From Saccharopolyspora flava (GTDB lineage: Bacteria > Actinomycetota > Actinomycetes > Mycobacteriales > Pseudonocardiaceae), in the NCBI RefSeq assembly GCF_900116135.1, contig NZ_FOZX01000004.1, positions 248,001 through 312,000 of the forward strand: a stretch of DNA of 64,000 nucleotides, read 5' to 3'. Every line of letters starts with the position of its first letter. Position 1 is the stretch's first letter. Under the pieces are notes generated by a model. That model worked only from the letters and a program-made list of their open reading frames with translations, made no database searches and was not told the origin of the DNA. The translations under genes were made by a program, and so were the position numbers. Below, in pieces: positions 33,912 to 44,018 of the stretch.

Positions 33912-35899
33912 GCCTTCTCCTCGGTGTCGGGGGAGTCGACCACGGCCAGCACGGTTCCCACCTCGACCTGCTGACCCGCGGTGACGTTGAGCTCGGCGAG
34001 GACGCCGTCGGTCGGAGCGGCGACGGTGTGCTCCATCTTCATCGCCTCCAGCCACAGCAGCGGCTGTCCCGCGGTGACCGCCTCGCCGGGGGCCGCGGCC
34101 AGCCGGATGACCTTGCCGGGCATCGGTGCCAGCAGCGATCCCTCGCTGACGCGCTCGGCCGGGTCGGTGAAGCGCGGGGTGCGCACCAGCGCGACCGGGC
34201 CCAGCGGGGAGTCGACGTGGACGTGCTCGCCGTACCGGGCGACGTCGAAGCTCCGCCGCAGCGCCCCGTGCTCGCCGGGCACGTCCAGCACCACGCGCGA
34301 CGGGGTGGCCTCCACGACCACCAGCCCGGGGTGGTCGGCGATCTCGGCACCGGTGCGCTTGGCGAGGTAGGACACCTCGATCTCGCGATCACCGCAGGTG
34401 TAGGTCTTGGTCTGCGGCGTCGACGGCAGGTTCCGCCAGCCCGACGGGAGTCCGCCGAGAACCCCTGCGGTGCGGCGGTTCTCGGCCGCGGCGGCCATCG
34501 CGGCGGCCACCGCCGACAGCGCGACGGCGTCGTCGGTGGCCAGCGGCCGCGCCAGGGCGCCCAGGCCGTGCCGGTCGAAGAACGCGGTGTCGGTGTCCCC
34601 GGCCAGGAACGCCGGGTGCCGCAGCACGCGCACCAGCAGGTCGCGGTTGGTGACCAGGCCGTGGATCTTCGCCCGGGACAGGCTCGCGGCCAGCAGCCGC
34701 GCCGCCTCTTCGCGGGTGTCGCCGCGGGAGATGACCTTGGCCAGCATCGGGTCGTAGTGGATGCTCACCGCGTCGCCGTCGGTGACACCGGAGTCCAGCC
34801 GGATCCCCGGGGAGTCCAGCGCCGCGAACTCGGCTGCGGCGCCGGGGATCTCGATCCGCCGCAGGGTTCCGCTCTGCGGCCGCCAGTCCTGGGCGGGGTC
34901 CTCGGCGTAGAGCCGCACCTCGATCGAATGCCCTCGGGAGGCAGGGGGTTCGGCGGGCAGGGCGTGGCCGTCGGCGATCTGCAGCTGCAGCCGCACCAGG
35001 TCGAGACCGGTGGTGTTCTCGGTGACCGGGTGCTCCACCTGCAGCCGGGTGTTCATCTCCAGGAAGAAGAACTCGCCCCGCTCGTCGGCCAGGAACTCCA
35101 CGGTTCCCGCGCCCTCGTAGCCGATGGCCGAGGCCGCCAGCCGCGCCGCCTCGAACAGCCGCTCCCGCATCCCCGGGGTGCGCTCCACCAGCGGCGACGG
35201 GGCTTCCTCGACGACCTTCTGGTGCCTGCGCTGGATCGAGCACTCCCGCTCGCCCAGCGCCCACACCGTCCCGTGCCGATCGGCCAGGACCTGCACCTCG
35301 ATGTGGCGACCGGTCTCCAGGTAGCGCTCGCAGAACACCGTCGGATCGCCGAAGGCGGACTCGGCTTCGCGGCGCGCGGCCTCGATCTGCCCGGGCAGCT
35401 CGGCCAGGTCCCGCACGACCCGCATCCCGCGACCGCCGCCGCCGGCGGAGGCCTTGATGAGCACCGGCAGGTCGGACTCGGCGACCGAGGACGGGTCGAG
35501 CTCGGCGAGCACCGGCACCCCGGCGTCGGCCATCAGCGCCTTGGCCTCGACCTTCGAGCCCATCGACTCGATGGCCTTGACCGGCGGGCCCACCCAGGTC
35601 AGCCCGGCGTCGGAAACGGCTTGGGCGAAGGCGGCGTTCTCGGACAGGAACCCGTAGCCGGGGTGCACGGCGTCGGCCCCGGCCGCCCGCGCCGCCTGCA
35701 CGAGCCGTTCGGCCCGCAGGTAGGTCTCGGCCGGGGTGTCGCCGGGCAGGCGCAGGGCCGCGTCGGCCTCGGCGGCGTGCGGCGCGCCCGCGTCGGGGTC
35801 GGAGAACACGGCGGTGGTGGACAGGCCCATGCGGCGCGCGGTGGCGAACACCCGCCGGGCGATCTCACCGCGATTGGCGACCAGAACGTTGGTGATCAT
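33908..35899 (-). CDS. acyl-CoA carboxylase alpha subunit (biotin carboxylase + BCCP)
   Basis: A 663-residue biotin-dependent carboxylase subunit. Biotin carboxylase part 1-~450: VLVANRGEIARRVF, ATP-grasp glycine-rich loop KASAGGGGRGM, and FLEMNTRLQVEHPVTE. A BT-like middle region follows, then a biotinyl domain whose EAMKMEH places the biotinylated Lys at about 621. ATG at 35899; the longer ORF start is spurious. Partner of the carboxyltransferase 11 bp upstream. By synteny the accA2 equivalent; substrate could be methylcrotonyl-, geranyl- or another acyl-CoA. Confidence 0.94.
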   Translation of the reverse strand: MITNVLVANRGEIARRVFATARRMGLSTTAVFSDPDAGAPHAAEADAALRLPGDTPAETYLRAERLVQAARAAGADAVHPGYGFLSENAAFAQAVSDAGLTWVGPPVKAIESMGSKVEAKALMADAGVPVLAELDPSSVAESDLPVLIKASAGGGGRGMRVVRDLAELPGQIEAARREAESAFGDPTVFCERYLETGRHIEVQVLADRHGTVWALGERECSIQRRHQKVVEEAPSPLVERTPGMRERLFEAARLAASAIGYEGAGTVEFLADERGEFFFLEMNTRLQVEHPVTENTTGLDLVRLQLQIADGHALPAEPPASRGHSIEVRLYAEDPAQDWRPQSGTLRRIEIPGAAAEFAALDSPGIRLDSGVTDGDAVSIHYDPMLAKVISRGDTREEAARLLAASLSRAKIHGLVTNRDLLVRVLRHPAFLAGDTDTAFFDRHGLGALARPLATDDAVALSAVAAAMAAAAENRRTAGVLGGLPSGWRNLPSTPQTKTYTCGDREIEVSYLAKRTGAEIADHPGLVVVEATPSRVVLDVPGEHGALRRSFDVARYGEHVHVDSPLGPVALVRTPRFTDPAERVSEGSLLAPMPGKVIRLAAAPGEAVTAGQPLLWLEAMKMEHTVAAPTDGVLAELNVTAGQQVEVGTVLAVVDSPDTEEKA

Positions 35900-35910
35900 C
35901 GCTTCGGACC

Positions 35911-37509
35911 TCACATCCGGAAGACGCCGAAGTTCTCGGCGCCTTCGATCGGGGCGTTGTGGATGGCCGACAGGCACATTCCCAGCACCGTGCGGGTGTC
36001 GCGCGGGTCGATGACGCCGTCGTCGTAGAGCCGTCCGGACAGGAACATCGGCAGCGACTCGGCTTCGATCTGGTTCTCCACCGCTTCCCGCATCGCGGCG
36101 TCACCGGCCTCGTCGAACGGCTGGCCCTTGGCCTCGGCGGCGGCGCGGCCGACGATCGAGATGACCCCGGCCAGCTGCGCGGGTCCCATCACCGCGGATT
36201 TCGCGCTGGGCCAGGAGAACAGGAACCTCGGGTCGTAGGCGCGCCCGCACATGCCGTAGTGCCCGGCGCCGTAGGAGGAGCCCATGAGCAGCGAGATGTG
36301 CGGGACCTTGCTGTTGGACACCGCGTTGATCATCATCGCGCCGTGCTTGATGATGCCGCCCTGCTCGTACTCGGCGCCCACCATGTAGCCGGTGGTGTTG
36401 TGCAGGAACAGCAGCGGGGTCTCGGCGCGGTTGGCCAGCTGGATGAACTGCGTGGCCTTCTGCGACTCCTCGGAGAACAGCACGCCGCGCGCGTTGGCGA
36501 GGATGCCGACGGGGTAGCCGTGCAGTTCCGCCCACCCGGTCACCAGGCTGGAGCCGTAGCGCGGTTTGAACTCGTCGAAGTCGGAGTCGTCGACGACGCG
36601 GGCGATCACCTCGCGCGGGTTGAACGGCACCTTCAGGTCCGCGGGCACCACGCCCAGCAGCTCCTCGGGGGAGTGGCGCGGTTCGCGCACCTCGGCGCGC
36701 GGGGCCGGGCCCTTCTTGCGCCAGTTCAGGCGCTTGACGATGGAGCGGCCCAGCCGCAGCGCGTCCGGCTCGTCGACCGCGAAGTGGTCGGCCAGACCGG
36801 AGGTGGTGGCGTGCATGTCGGCGCCGCCCAGGGACTCGTCGTCGGCGTCCTCCCCGGTGGCCATCTTCACCAGCGGCGGCCCGCCCAGGAACACCTTCGA
36901 GCGCTCCTTGACCATCACCGTGTGGTCCGACATGCCGGGGATGTAGGCGCCGCCGGCCGTGGAGTTGCCGAAGACCAGCGCGATCGTCGGGATCCCCTGC
37001 GCGGAGAGCCGCGTGAGGTCGCGGAACAGCGCGCCGCCCGGGATGAACACCTCCTTCTGCGTGGGCAGGTCGGCGCCACCGGACTCCACCAGCGAGATCA
37101 CCGGCAGCCGGTTCTTCTCGGCGATCTCGTTGGCGCGCAACGACTTGCGCAGCGTCCACGGGTTGGAGGTGCCGCCGCGCACGGTCGGGTCGTTGGCCAC
37201 GATCATGCACTCGACGCCCTCCACGACGCCGATGCCGGTGACCACCGAGGCGCCGACCTGGAAGTCGCTGCCCCAGGCGGCCAGCGGGCACAGCTCCAGG
37301 AACGGCGAGTCCTCGTCGACGAGCAGCTCGATGCGCTCGCGCGCGGTGAGCTTGCCGCGCTTGCGGTGCCGTTCGACCTTCGACGGGCCGCCGCCGGCCA
37401 GCGCGGTGGCGTGCGCCTCGTCGACCTCGGCGATCTTGTCGACCATCGCCTTCGCGGCGTCGGCGTACTCGCCGGAACTCGTGTCCACTGCGGACTTCAC
37501 GATCGTCAC
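35911..37509 (-). CDS. acyl-CoA carboxylase beta subunit (carboxyltransferase)
   Basis: A 532-residue carboxyltransferase. GKLTARERIELLVDEDSPFLEL and VANDPTVRGGTSNPWTLRKSL start the N-domain; the C-domain has GVLFSEESQKATQF and HNTTGYMVGAEYEQGGIIKHGA. This last motif resembles methylcrotonyl-/geranyl-CoA carboxylases (MccB, AtuC) more than propionyl-CoA carboxylase. GTG at 37509 overlaps the upstream dehydrogenase stop (GTGA). Synteny with mycobacterial accD2. Transfers carboxyl from carboxybiotin on the alpha subunit to an enoyl-CoA. Confidence 0.93.
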   Translation of the reverse strand: MTIVKSAVDTSSGEYADAAKAMVDKIAEVDEAHATALAGGGPSKVERHRKRGKLTARERIELLVDEDSPFLELCPLAAWGSDFQVGASVVTGIGVVEGVECMIVANDPTVRGGTSNPWTLRKSLRANEIAEKNRLPVISLVESGGADLPTQKEVFIPGGALFRDLTRLSAQGIPTIALVFGNSTAGGAYIPGMSDHTVMVKERSKVFLGGPPLVKMATGEDADDESLGGADMHATTSGLADHFAVDEPDALRLGRSIVKRLNWRKKGPAPRAEVREPRHSPEELLGVVPADLKVPFNPREVIARVVDDSDFDEFKPRYGSSLVTGWAELHGYPVGILANARGVLFSEESQKATQFIQLANRAETPLLFLHNTTGYMVGAEYEQGGIIKHGAMMINAVSNSKVPHISLLMGSSYGAGHYGMCGRAYDPRFLFSWPSAKSAVMGPAQLAGVISIVGRAAAEAKGQPFDEAGDAAMREAVENQIEAESLPMFLSGRLYDDGVIDPRDTRTVLGMCLSAIHNAPIEGAENFGVFRM

Positions 37510-38654
37510 GCTCGATACCCCAATCGGTTCGCCGCCAGTCCGGTCATGATCTCGGTGGTGCCGCCGCCGATGCCGAGGATGCGCATGTCCCGGTACTGGC
37601 GCTCGACCTCGGACTCGCGCATGTAGCCGAGCCCGCCGAACAGCTGCAGCGCCTGGTGCGCCACCCACTCCCCGGCCTCCACGGCGGTGTTCTTGGCGAA
37701 GCACACCTCGACGGTCAGGTCCTGCTCACCGGCGACCGCGCGCTCGGCCAGCCGCCGGGTGTAGACGCGGGCGACGTCGATCTTGCGGGCCATCTCGGTG
37801 AGCGTGTTCTGCACGGCCTGCCGGGTGATCAGCGCGCGGCCGAAGGTCTCGCGGTCGCGGCACCACTGCTCGGCCAGGTCCAGGCAGCGCTGCGCCCCGG
37901 CGTAGGCCTGCACCGCCAGCGACAGGCGTTCGCTGAGGAACGCCTGGGCGATCTGCAGGAACCCGGAGTTCTCCGGACCCACCAGGTTCTCGACCGGGAC
38001 GCGGGCGTCGGTGAAGGCCAGCTCGGCGGTGTCGGAGGCGTGCCACCCCATCTTCTCCAGCTTGCGGGAGACGGTGAAACCGGGCGTGCCCTTCTCGATC
38101 ACCAGCAGCGACACCCCGCCCGCGCCGTCGTCGCCGGTGCGCACGGCGGTGACGACGTAGTCGGCGCGGCAGCCGGAGGTGATGAAGGTCTTGGCGCCGT
38201 TGACGACGTAGTGGTCGCCGTCGCGGTCGGCGCGGGTGCGCAGGTGCCCCACGTCGGACCCGCCGCCGGGTTCGGTGATGGCCAGCGATCCGATCAGCCG
38301 TCCGGCCAGCGTGGGCTTCACCCAGCGCTCGATCTGGCCGGGATCACCGGCGGCGGCCATGTGCGGCACGGCGATGCCGCAGGCGAACAGCGAGGCGAAG
38401 GTGCCGCCGGAGACGCCCGCGTGGTGCATCTCCTCGGCGATGACCGCGGCGTCGATGAGGTCGCCGCCGCCCCCGCCGGCCTCCACCGGCAGCGCCGCGC
38501 CGAGAAGCCCCAGGGCTCCGGCTTTCTCGTGCAGGGAGCGCGGTAACGAGCCCGCGCGCTCCCACTCGTCCTGGTGCGGCAGGATCTCGTTCTCGGTGAA
38601 GCGCCGCGCGGTCTCGCGCAACCCCCGCCGCTCGTCGGTGTCCCACGGGTTCAC
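37506..38654 (-). CDS. acyl-CoA dehydrogenase (FadE13-like position)
   Basis: A 382-residue acyl-CoA dehydrogenase: LAITEPGGGSDVGHLRT, NGAKTFITSGCRADYVV, FGRALITRQAVQNTL and the C-terminal LFGGLGYMRESEVERQYRDMRILGIGGGTTEIM. GTG at 38654 sits in a GTGA overlap with the AtuA-family stop; the carboxyltransferase overlap is at the other end. Likely supplies the enoyl-CoA that the carboxylase uses. Confidence 0.92.
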   Translation of the reverse strand: MNPWDTDERRGLRETARRFTENEILPHQDEWERAGSLPRSLHEKAGALGLLGAALPVEAGGGGGDLIDAAVIAEEMHHAGVSGGTFASLFACGIAVPHMAAAGDPGQIERWVKPTLAGRLIGSLAITEPGGGSDVGHLRTRADRDGDHYVVNGAKTFITSGCRADYVVTAVRTGDDGAGGVSLLVIEKGTPGFTVSRKLEKMGWHASDTAELAFTDARVPVENLVGPENSGFLQIAQAFLSERLSLAVQAYAGAQRCLDLAEQWCRDRETFGRALITRQAVQNTLTEMARKIDVARVYTRRLAERAVAGEQDLTVEVCFAKNTAVEAGEWVAHQALQLFGGLGYMRESEVERQYRDMRILGIGGGTTEIMTGLAANRLGYRA

Positions 38655-40363
38655 AGCAGCGCCTCCGGGATGTCGATGTGCCGGGACCGGAGCCATTCGC
38701 CGAGTCCCTTGGCCTGCGGGTCGAACCGGGCCTGGGACGCCGCGCCGTCGCCGAGGATGCCCTCGACGACGAAGTTCAGCGCCCGCAGGTTTGGCAGCGT
38801 CGTGCGGGTGATCGGCAGCTCGGCGGCCTCCGGCAGCAGTTCGCGCAGCTTCTCGACGGTGAGCGCGTGCGCGAGCCAGCGCCACTGCTGCTCGGTGCGC
38901 ACCCACACGCCGATGTTGGCGTTGCCGCCCTTGTCCCCGCTGCGCGCCGCGACGAACGTCCCCAGGGGGACCCGGCGGGTGGGTCCCGGCAGTGGTTCTG
39001 GTTCCCGTGGTGGGGTGGGGGAAGTTTTCATGAGAACTTCCCCCACCCCGGACGCGGGAGGGACGTCGACCCGTCGTCCGTCGGGCAGGACCGCGACGTG
39101 CGGGACCTCGGCCGGGTCGACGTGGCCCGCGGTGAACACGCCGTAGGGGGAGGCCTTGCCCGGGACCCCGGTGAGGCTGAAGCCCGGGTAGCTGGCCAGG
39201 GCCATCTCGACCGCGACGTTGGAGAATGCGCGGCCCACCACGTCCTGGTCGGAATCGCGCACCACGCAGCGCAGGATCGCGCTCGCGGTCTCCTCGGTGT
39301 CGGCGTCGGGCCGGTCCAGCCGCGACAGCGTCCAGGTCAGCTCGGCGGGACGCCGGGGGAGCCCGGCTTCGAGCTGGCGCCGGGCGAGCTCGGCCTTGGC
39401 CTCGATGTCGAGACCGGTGAGCACGAAGTCCATCTCGTTGCGGAACCCGCCGAGGGTGTTCAGCGAGACCTTCAGCTGCGGCGGCGGTGCCTCGCCGCGC
39501 GTGCCGCGCAGCAGCACCCGGTCCTCGCCGTCCTGGACGACCTCGATGGTGTCGAGCCGGGTGGTGACGTCGGGTCCGGCGTAGCGCTCGTCCTGGATCT
39601 CGTACATCAGCTGCGCCGTCACGGTGTCGACGGTGACCGCGCCGCCCGTGCCCGGGTGCTTGGTGATCGCGCTGGAACCGTCGCGCCGCAGCTCGGCGAT
39701 GGGGAAGCCGGGGCGGGTCAGGTCGGCGATCTCGGTGAAGAACGAGTAGTTGCCGCCGGTGGCCTGCGTCCCGCACTCGATGACGTGCCCGGCCGCGACC
39801 GCTCCGGCCAGCGCGTCGAAATCCGTTCGCTGCCAGCCGAAGTGCGCCGCGGCGGGTCCGACGATGACCGAGGCGTCGGTGACCCGGCCGGTGACCACCA
39901 CGTCGGCACCGGAGTTCAGGCACTCCACGATCCCCCAGCAGCCCAGGTAGGCGTTGGCGACCAGGGGAGAGCCGAGATCGAGCTCGGCGGCGCGCGCGGT
40001 GAGGTCGTCGCCCTCGACGTGGGCGACCGAGACGTCCAGGCCGAGCCGCGCGGTGAGCTCCCGGATCCGGTCGGCCAGGCCCGCCGGGTTCGCACCGCCG
40101 GCGTTGGCCACGATCCGCACGCCGCGCTCGGCGGCGAGACCGAGGCAGTCCTCCAGCTGGCGCAGGAACGTCTTGGCGTACCCCAGATCGGGGTCCTTGA
40201 GCCGGTCGCGGCCGAGGATGAGCATGGTCAGCTCGGCGAGGTAGTCGCCGGTGAGCACGTCCAGCTCGCCGCCGGTGAGCATCTCGCGCATCGCCGAGAA
40301 CCGGTCGCCGTAGAAACCGGAGCAGTTGCCGACGCGCAGCAGGTCGGGATCGCTGCCGATCAT
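38651..40363 (-). CDS. AtuA-family (DUF1446) protein with C-terminal AtuA-like domain
   Basis: A 570-residue protein of the acyclic-terpene-utilisation AtuA family (formerly DUF1446): [53 protein letters not shown] second smaller domain ([24 protein letters not shown] to the end) matches the separate AtuA-associated domain. The linker [20 protein letters not shown] is encoded by an almost perfect 38-bp palindrome (39012-39049). ATGA overlap with the TIGR03084-like gene upstream. Biochemical role unknown, though always linked to terpenoid/branched acyl-CoA breakdown; matches Rv0976c by position. Confidence 0.9.
   Translation of the reverse strand: MIGSDPDLLRVGNCSGFYGDRFSAMREMLTGGELDVLTGDYLAELTMLILGRDRLKDPDLGYAKTFLRQLEDCLGLAAERGVRIVANAGGANPAGLADRIRELTARLGLDVSVAHVEGDDLTARAAELDLGSPLVANAYLGCWGIVECLNSGADVVVTGRVTDASVIVGPAAAHFGWQRTDFDALAGAVAAGHVIECGTQATGGNYSFFTEIADLTRPGFPIAELRRDGSSAITKHPGTGGAVTVDTVTAQLMYEIQDERYAGPDVTTRLDTIEVVQDGEDRVLLRGTRGEAPPPQLKVSLNTLGGFRNEMDFVLTGLDIEAKAELARRQLEAGLPRRPAELTWTLSRLDRPDADTEETASAILRCVVRDSDQDVVGRAFSNVAVEMALASYPGFSLTGVPGKASPYGVFTAGHVDPAEVPHVAVLPDGRRVDVPPASGVGEVLMKTSPTPPREPEPLPGPTRRVPLGTFVAARSGDKGGNANIGVWVRTEQQWRWLAHALTVEKLRELLPEAAELPITRTTLPNLRALNFVVEGILGDGAASQARFDPQAKGLGEWLRSRHIDIPEALL
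39012..39049. repeat. 38-bp palindromic element inside a coding region
   Basis: Perfect 15-bp arms (39012-39026, 39035-39049) flank TTCATGAG, whose inner TCATGA is itself palindromic; only one base pair breaks the symmetry. It falls in the linker between the two domains of the AtuA-family protein, remaining in frame. Confidence 0.8.
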
Positions 40364-41151
40364 GAGTGCTGGCCCGCCTTCCTGCCCTTGCCGGGTGCGC
40401 CGGCGAAGGCCTGCGCGATGGTCAGCCAGTGCGCCGCGTCCTCACCGGTGGTCTCGATCGCGAGGTCGTCCGGGTGCCGCCGCTGGGTGACCAGCAGGCA
40501 GAAGTCCAGCGCGGGCGCGGAGATCCGCTGCGCGGCCTCGGCCGGTCCCCACTCCCACGCCTCGCCGCCGGGGCCGACGAGCTCGACGCGGAACTCCTCG
40601 GCGGGCGGGTTCTGGCCGTGGGTGGCGTAGGCGAAGTCGCGGGTGCGCACGCCGATGTGCGCGACGTGGCGCAGCCGCGCGGTGGGCGCGCGGGTGACGC
40701 CGAGGGCGTCGGCGACGTCCTGGCCGTGCGCCCAGGTCTCCATCAACCGCGCGGTGGCCATCGAGGCGACGCTCATCGGCGGCCCGAACCAGGCGAGCTT
40801 GCGCCCGTCCTCGACGCCGCGCAGGGCTTCGGCGAGTCGGGCGCGGCCGAGCCGCCAGGTCGACAGCAGGTCGGCGGGCCGGGCCCGGGCCCGCTCGGCG
40901 GCCGCGGCGTCGACGAACCCGAACGGGTCCCGCATCGCCTTCTCGACGACGGCCGCGAAGCCGTCGGGATCGGTCGCCGACAGCAGCGCCACGTCATCGG
41001 TCCAGGCCAGGTGGGCGATCTGGTGCGCGATCGTCCACCCCTCGGCGGGCGTGGCGAGCGCCCACCTCGCCTCGTCTAGTCCGGTGACGAGCTCGTCGAG
41101 CTCATCGCCTTCCGCGCACAGGTCGTCCAGCAGAGCGCCCACGTTGGCCAT
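40360..41151 (-). CDS. TIGR03084-family protein (DinB/MDMPI superfamily)
   Basis: A 263-residue protein of the TIGR03084 / maleylpyruvate-isomerase-like superfamily: [22 protein letters not shown] (metal-ligand His residues), [16 protein letters not shown] and [21 protein letters not shown]. Family members are frequently found in actinobacterial acyl-CoA operons; the reaction is unknown. First gene of the carboxylase operon, ATG at 41151; the palindrome at 41182-41199 is 31 bp upstream. Confidence 0.82.
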   Translation of the reverse strand: MANVGALLDDLCAEGDELDELVTGLDEARWALATPAEGWTIAHQIAHLAWTDDVALLSATDPDGFAAVVEKAMRDPFGFVDAAAAERARARPADLLSTWRLGRARLAEALRGVEDGRKLAWFGPPMSVASMATARLMETWAHGQDVADALGVTRAPTARLRHVAHIGVRTRDFAYATHGQNPPAEEFRVELVGPGGEAWEWGPAEAAQRISAPALDFCLLVTQRRHPDDLAIETTGEDAAHWLTIAQAFAGAPGKGRKAGQHS

Positions 41152-41181
41152 GCCGACCAGCGTGGGCCCGACACCAAGAAA

Positions 41182-41199
41182 AATCAAGCACGCTTGATT
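41182..41199. promoter_or_regulatory. perfect 18-bp palindrome AATCAAGC-AC-GCTTGATT
   Basis: Perfect 8-bp arms separated by 2 bases in the divergent gap before the seven-gene acyl-CoA operon. CAAG-N4-CTTG resembles operators of TetR repressors that control acyl-CoA catabolism, such as the KstR2 motif AnCAAGnnCTTGnT, but with two more central bases. The operon's terminal TetR gene is the likely partner. Confidence 0.75.
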
Positions 41200-41272
41200 G
41201 ATTTTCTCGGGGCGAGCCGGCTGCCCGGGTAGCACTCGGAGGGCGCGGCACGGGCCTTGAAGTGCGCATACC

Positions 41273-42142
41273 GTGGGTTTCGTGGTTGAGGAGAGCTCGA
41301 ATTCGCTGGGGGCGTTCCTGCGCGCTCGGCGCGGAGTCGTCGATCCCGGCACGGTGCGGTTGCCGGACCACCGGGAACGGCGGGTGCCGGGGCTGCGGAG
41401 GGAGGAGGTCGCCTTCCTCTCCGGGGTGAGCCCGCACTACTACGCGCGGTTGGAACAGGGGCGGAACCGCAATCCGTCACCCGCCGTGCTCGACGCCCTC
41501 GCCCGGGCGTTGCAGCTCGACGAGGTGATGACCGCGCACCTGCACGTGCTCGCCGAAGCGCCACCCGTCGGCCGCCGACGGGTGCCGGAACCGGAGACGA
41601 TCCGCCCGGAGCTCAAGCGCATGGTCGAGGCGTGGACCGAGCAACCCGCAGCGGTCATCGGTCGGCACCGCGACGTGCTCGCCGCCAACGAGCTCGCGAC
41701 GTTGCTCAACGAGGGCTTCACCCCCGGACGCAACCTGATGCGGGACATCTTCCTCGACCCGGTCGCCCGCGACCTCTACCGGGACCGCGACACCGTCGCC
41801 CGCGGAGTGGTGGCCAGCGTCCGGGCCACCGCCGACGCCGACGACCCGCGCCTGATCGAGCTCGTCGGCGAGCTCTCGGCGCGGAGCGAGGAGTTCCGCG
41901 AGATCTGGGCGCGGCACGACGTGCACGTCCGCACCGACGGGCTCAAGCACTACAACAACCCGTTCGTCGGGGAGATCGCGGTCAACTACCACTCGTTCGC
42001 CGTCATCGGATCCCCTGGGCAGACCCTCTACCTGTTCTCCGCCGACCCGGGCTCGCCCGCGGAGCGCTCGTTGCGGCAGCTGGCCGGGATGACCCGACAC
42101 CGGGACGGGGAGAACCGTCCTCCGCACGAGGAAGAGCGATGA
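41273..42142 (+). CDS. XRE-family regulator with MmyB-like ligand domain
   Basis: A 289-residue regulator: XRE HTH at ~10-75 ([55 protein letters not shown]) and an MmyB-like PAS-related C-terminal domain ([33 protein letters not shown]). GTG at 41273 or 41282. Members usually regulate an adjacent oxidoreductase; here the next gene, whose start overlaps (ATGA), is such an enzyme but frameshifted. Confidence 0.88.
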   Translation: MGFVVEESSNSLGAFLRARRGVVDPGTVRLPDHRERRVPGLRREEVAFLSGVSPHYYARLEQGRNRNPSPAVLDALARALQLDEVMTAHLHVLAEAPPVGRRRVPEPETIRPELKRMVEAWTEQPAAVIGRHRDVLAANELATLLNEGFTPGRNLMRDIFLDPVARDLYRDRDTVARGVVASVRATADADDPRLIELVGELSARSEEFREIWARHDVHVRTDGLKHYNNPFVGEIAVNYHSFAVIGSPGQTLYLFSADPGSPAERSLRQLAGMTRHRDGENRPPHEEER

Positions 42143-43153
42143 TGCGCCGCTGGCAGATGAACGAGATCGGCCGAGACAGCCTGGAGCTCAGGGAGGTTCC
42201 GGTTCCGGAACCGGCTCCCTGGTGAGCTGCTGGTCGAGGTCGGGGCCGTCGCGCTCAACTACCGCGACAAGATGGTCACCGAGAGCGGCCGGGGGCTACC
42301 GCTGGCGTTTCCGTTCACCCCGGGTTCGGATCTGTCCGGCACCGTCGTGGCGCTGGGCGAGGGGGTCACGGGGTTCGATCTCGGCGATCACGTGATCTCC
42401 ACGTTCACCCCGGACTGGACCGACGGCCTGCGCCCCGGCGACGCCCGCACCCCCGCGTACCGGACGCTCGGCGGGTACTACCCGGGCGTGCTCGCCGAGC
42501 ACGTCGCCTTCCCGGCGGGCTGGTTCGTGCACGCGCCGCCTTCGCTGAGCCACGCCGAAGCCGCCACCTTGCCGTGCGCCGGGTTGACCGCCTGGTTCGC
42601 CCTCGTCGAGCGCGGCCGGGTGCGGCCCGGTGAGGTGGTGCTCGTCGAGGGAACCGGCGGGGTTTCGCTGTTCGCCCTGCAGATCGCCAAGGCGCACGGC
42701 GCCGAGGTCATCGTTTCCGGCAGCGCGGCGAAGATCGCCCGTGCGCGGGATCTGGGGGCCGACCACGTCATCGACCGCCACGAAGCCGACCTCGTCGAAT
42801 CGGTCTACGAGATCACCGGTGATCGGGGTGCCGACCACGTGCTGGAGATCGTCGGCGGGGCGCACCTCGGCAAGGCCGTGAACGCGGTGGCCGTCGGCGG
42901 GCACGTGCACCAGATCGGTTCGCTGGAGGGGTTCGAGTTCTCCGCTCCGCTCATGCCGCTGCTGCTCAAGGACGTGACCGTCCACGGGATCGCCACCGGT
43001 CACCGTCGCGCGCTGCGCGACCTGGTCAGAGCGGTGCGCACCACCGGGCTCAGGCCGGTGATCGACAGCCGTTACCCGCTGGCCGAGCTGCCCGCGGCCT
43101 TCGACGCCCTCGATCGGGGGCCCTTCGGCAAGATCGTCGTCGAGATGCGCTGA
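42139..43153 (+). pseudogene. zinc-type alcohol dehydrogenase/quinone oxidoreductase, one-base frameshift
   Basis: Codons from 42139 encode [11 protein letters not shown]...VPVPEPAP and then hit TGA at 42223-42225. The adjacent frame continues as GELLVEVGAVALNYRD and onwards to 43153 with the complete MDR fold: PLAFPFTPGSDLSGTVVALG, LPCAGLTAWFALVERG, Rossmann GTGGVSLFALQIA and a normal C-terminus. Removing one base near 42220 (the T in CCCTGGTG) restores a protein of about 337 residues. Either a true frameshift or a sequencing error. NAD(P)-dependent, substrate unknown; start overlaps the XRE regulator. Confidence 0.82.
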
Positions 43154-43168
43154 TCCGCTCGGTGCACG

Positions 43169-43202
43169 ACGAGGGGCGGGGCTTCGTTGCCCCGCCCCTC
43201 GT
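43169..43202. terminator. strong bidirectional hairpin terminator
   Basis: Perfect 14-bp arms (43169-43182, 43189-43202) with a 6-base loop TTCGTT lie between the convergent oxidoreductase and the secreted-protein gene. Confidence 0.8.
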
Positions 43203-43230
43203 TGCGTGGGGGACCTGCCGTGTCAGGAGG

Positions 43231-43827
43231 TCACTTGCTCAGCTCGTACTTGCCCTGGAAGTCGAGCGAGGACAGGCCACCGGCCAGGCAGCCGCCCGCG
43301 GCGGAGGCCATGTCGAACGTGCCGGTGCCCTTGTGCTGGGCGTCGGCGAACTCGCCGTCGGTGGTCTTGCCCTCGAACGCGCCGTTGACCGGCTGGCCGG
43401 GCTTGGTCAGGTCGCCCTCCATGTTAAGGGCGAAGTTGGCCTTGCTGGTCTTGGTGCTGCCGTCCTTGAACTTCCAGGTGATGTCGACGTCGCCGCCGAC
43501 GTCGCGCGGCAGCGAGGTTCACGACATCGTGCCGGAGAGGTCGCCGCTGAAGGTCGCGCTCTGCACGTCGGCTGCCTCGCGTCCGGCCGGTGCGCAGTTC
43601 TTGGCCGAGCCCTCGACCTTCATCTGGGTCTGCTCGCCGAGCGGGTTCGCCGACAGCGCCGGGGCGAACTCGGCCGTTCCGGACAGGTCGCAGGACAGCA
43701 GCGCCTTGGTGTCCTCGGGCGCGGGGGAGGGGGCGGCCTGAGCGGTCAGGGCGCCGAGCAGCGGGGCGGCGACGAGGGCTGCGGCGGCACCGGCGACGGC
43801 GGACTTCTTGCCGAACTGGGACAGCAT
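43231..43827 (-). pseudogene. secreted small protein interrupted by an in-frame TGA
   Basis: ATG at 43827 (AAGGAG upstream) opens a Sec signal peptide (MLSQFGKKSAVAGAAAALV, PLLGALTAQAA) and a Cys-containing beta-type domain. Codon 103 (43519-43521) is TGA. The same frame then continues with good codon use through WKFKDGSTKTSKANFAL and FDMASAAGGCLAGG to the stop at 43231. The mature part has three visible Cys residues; a Cys codon (TGC/TGT) at the TGA position would make four, so two disulfides. Probably a nonsense mutation or sequencing error. Function unrecognised. Confidence 0.75.
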
Positions 43828-44018
43828 GGTGATGGAACTCCTTAGTTCTGGTGGATGAAGGACCTCGACGTCCTTCGGTTCGATGTCAGCACGAACATCC
43901 GGGCGCAGCAGTCCGAGTCGCACGATCGAGCGCATCGAGCATGCGCACTCGTTGATGTGGATAGCGCTTCGCGGCAAGGGTTTTCGGAATCCGATCGAGG
44001 AGCTTCCCGAGACGGCAC

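Noticed and set aside
34389-35264. 291-codon minus-strand ORF within the carboxylase alpha gene
   Set aside because: Off-frame shadow of the biotin carboxylase with Arg/Gly/Ala low-complexity translation.
43858-44018. N-terminal part of the nucleotide-sugar dehydrogenase in another frame
   Set aside because: No Rossmann GxGxxG or catalytic Cys motif is present in any frame; only the C-terminal domain remains.
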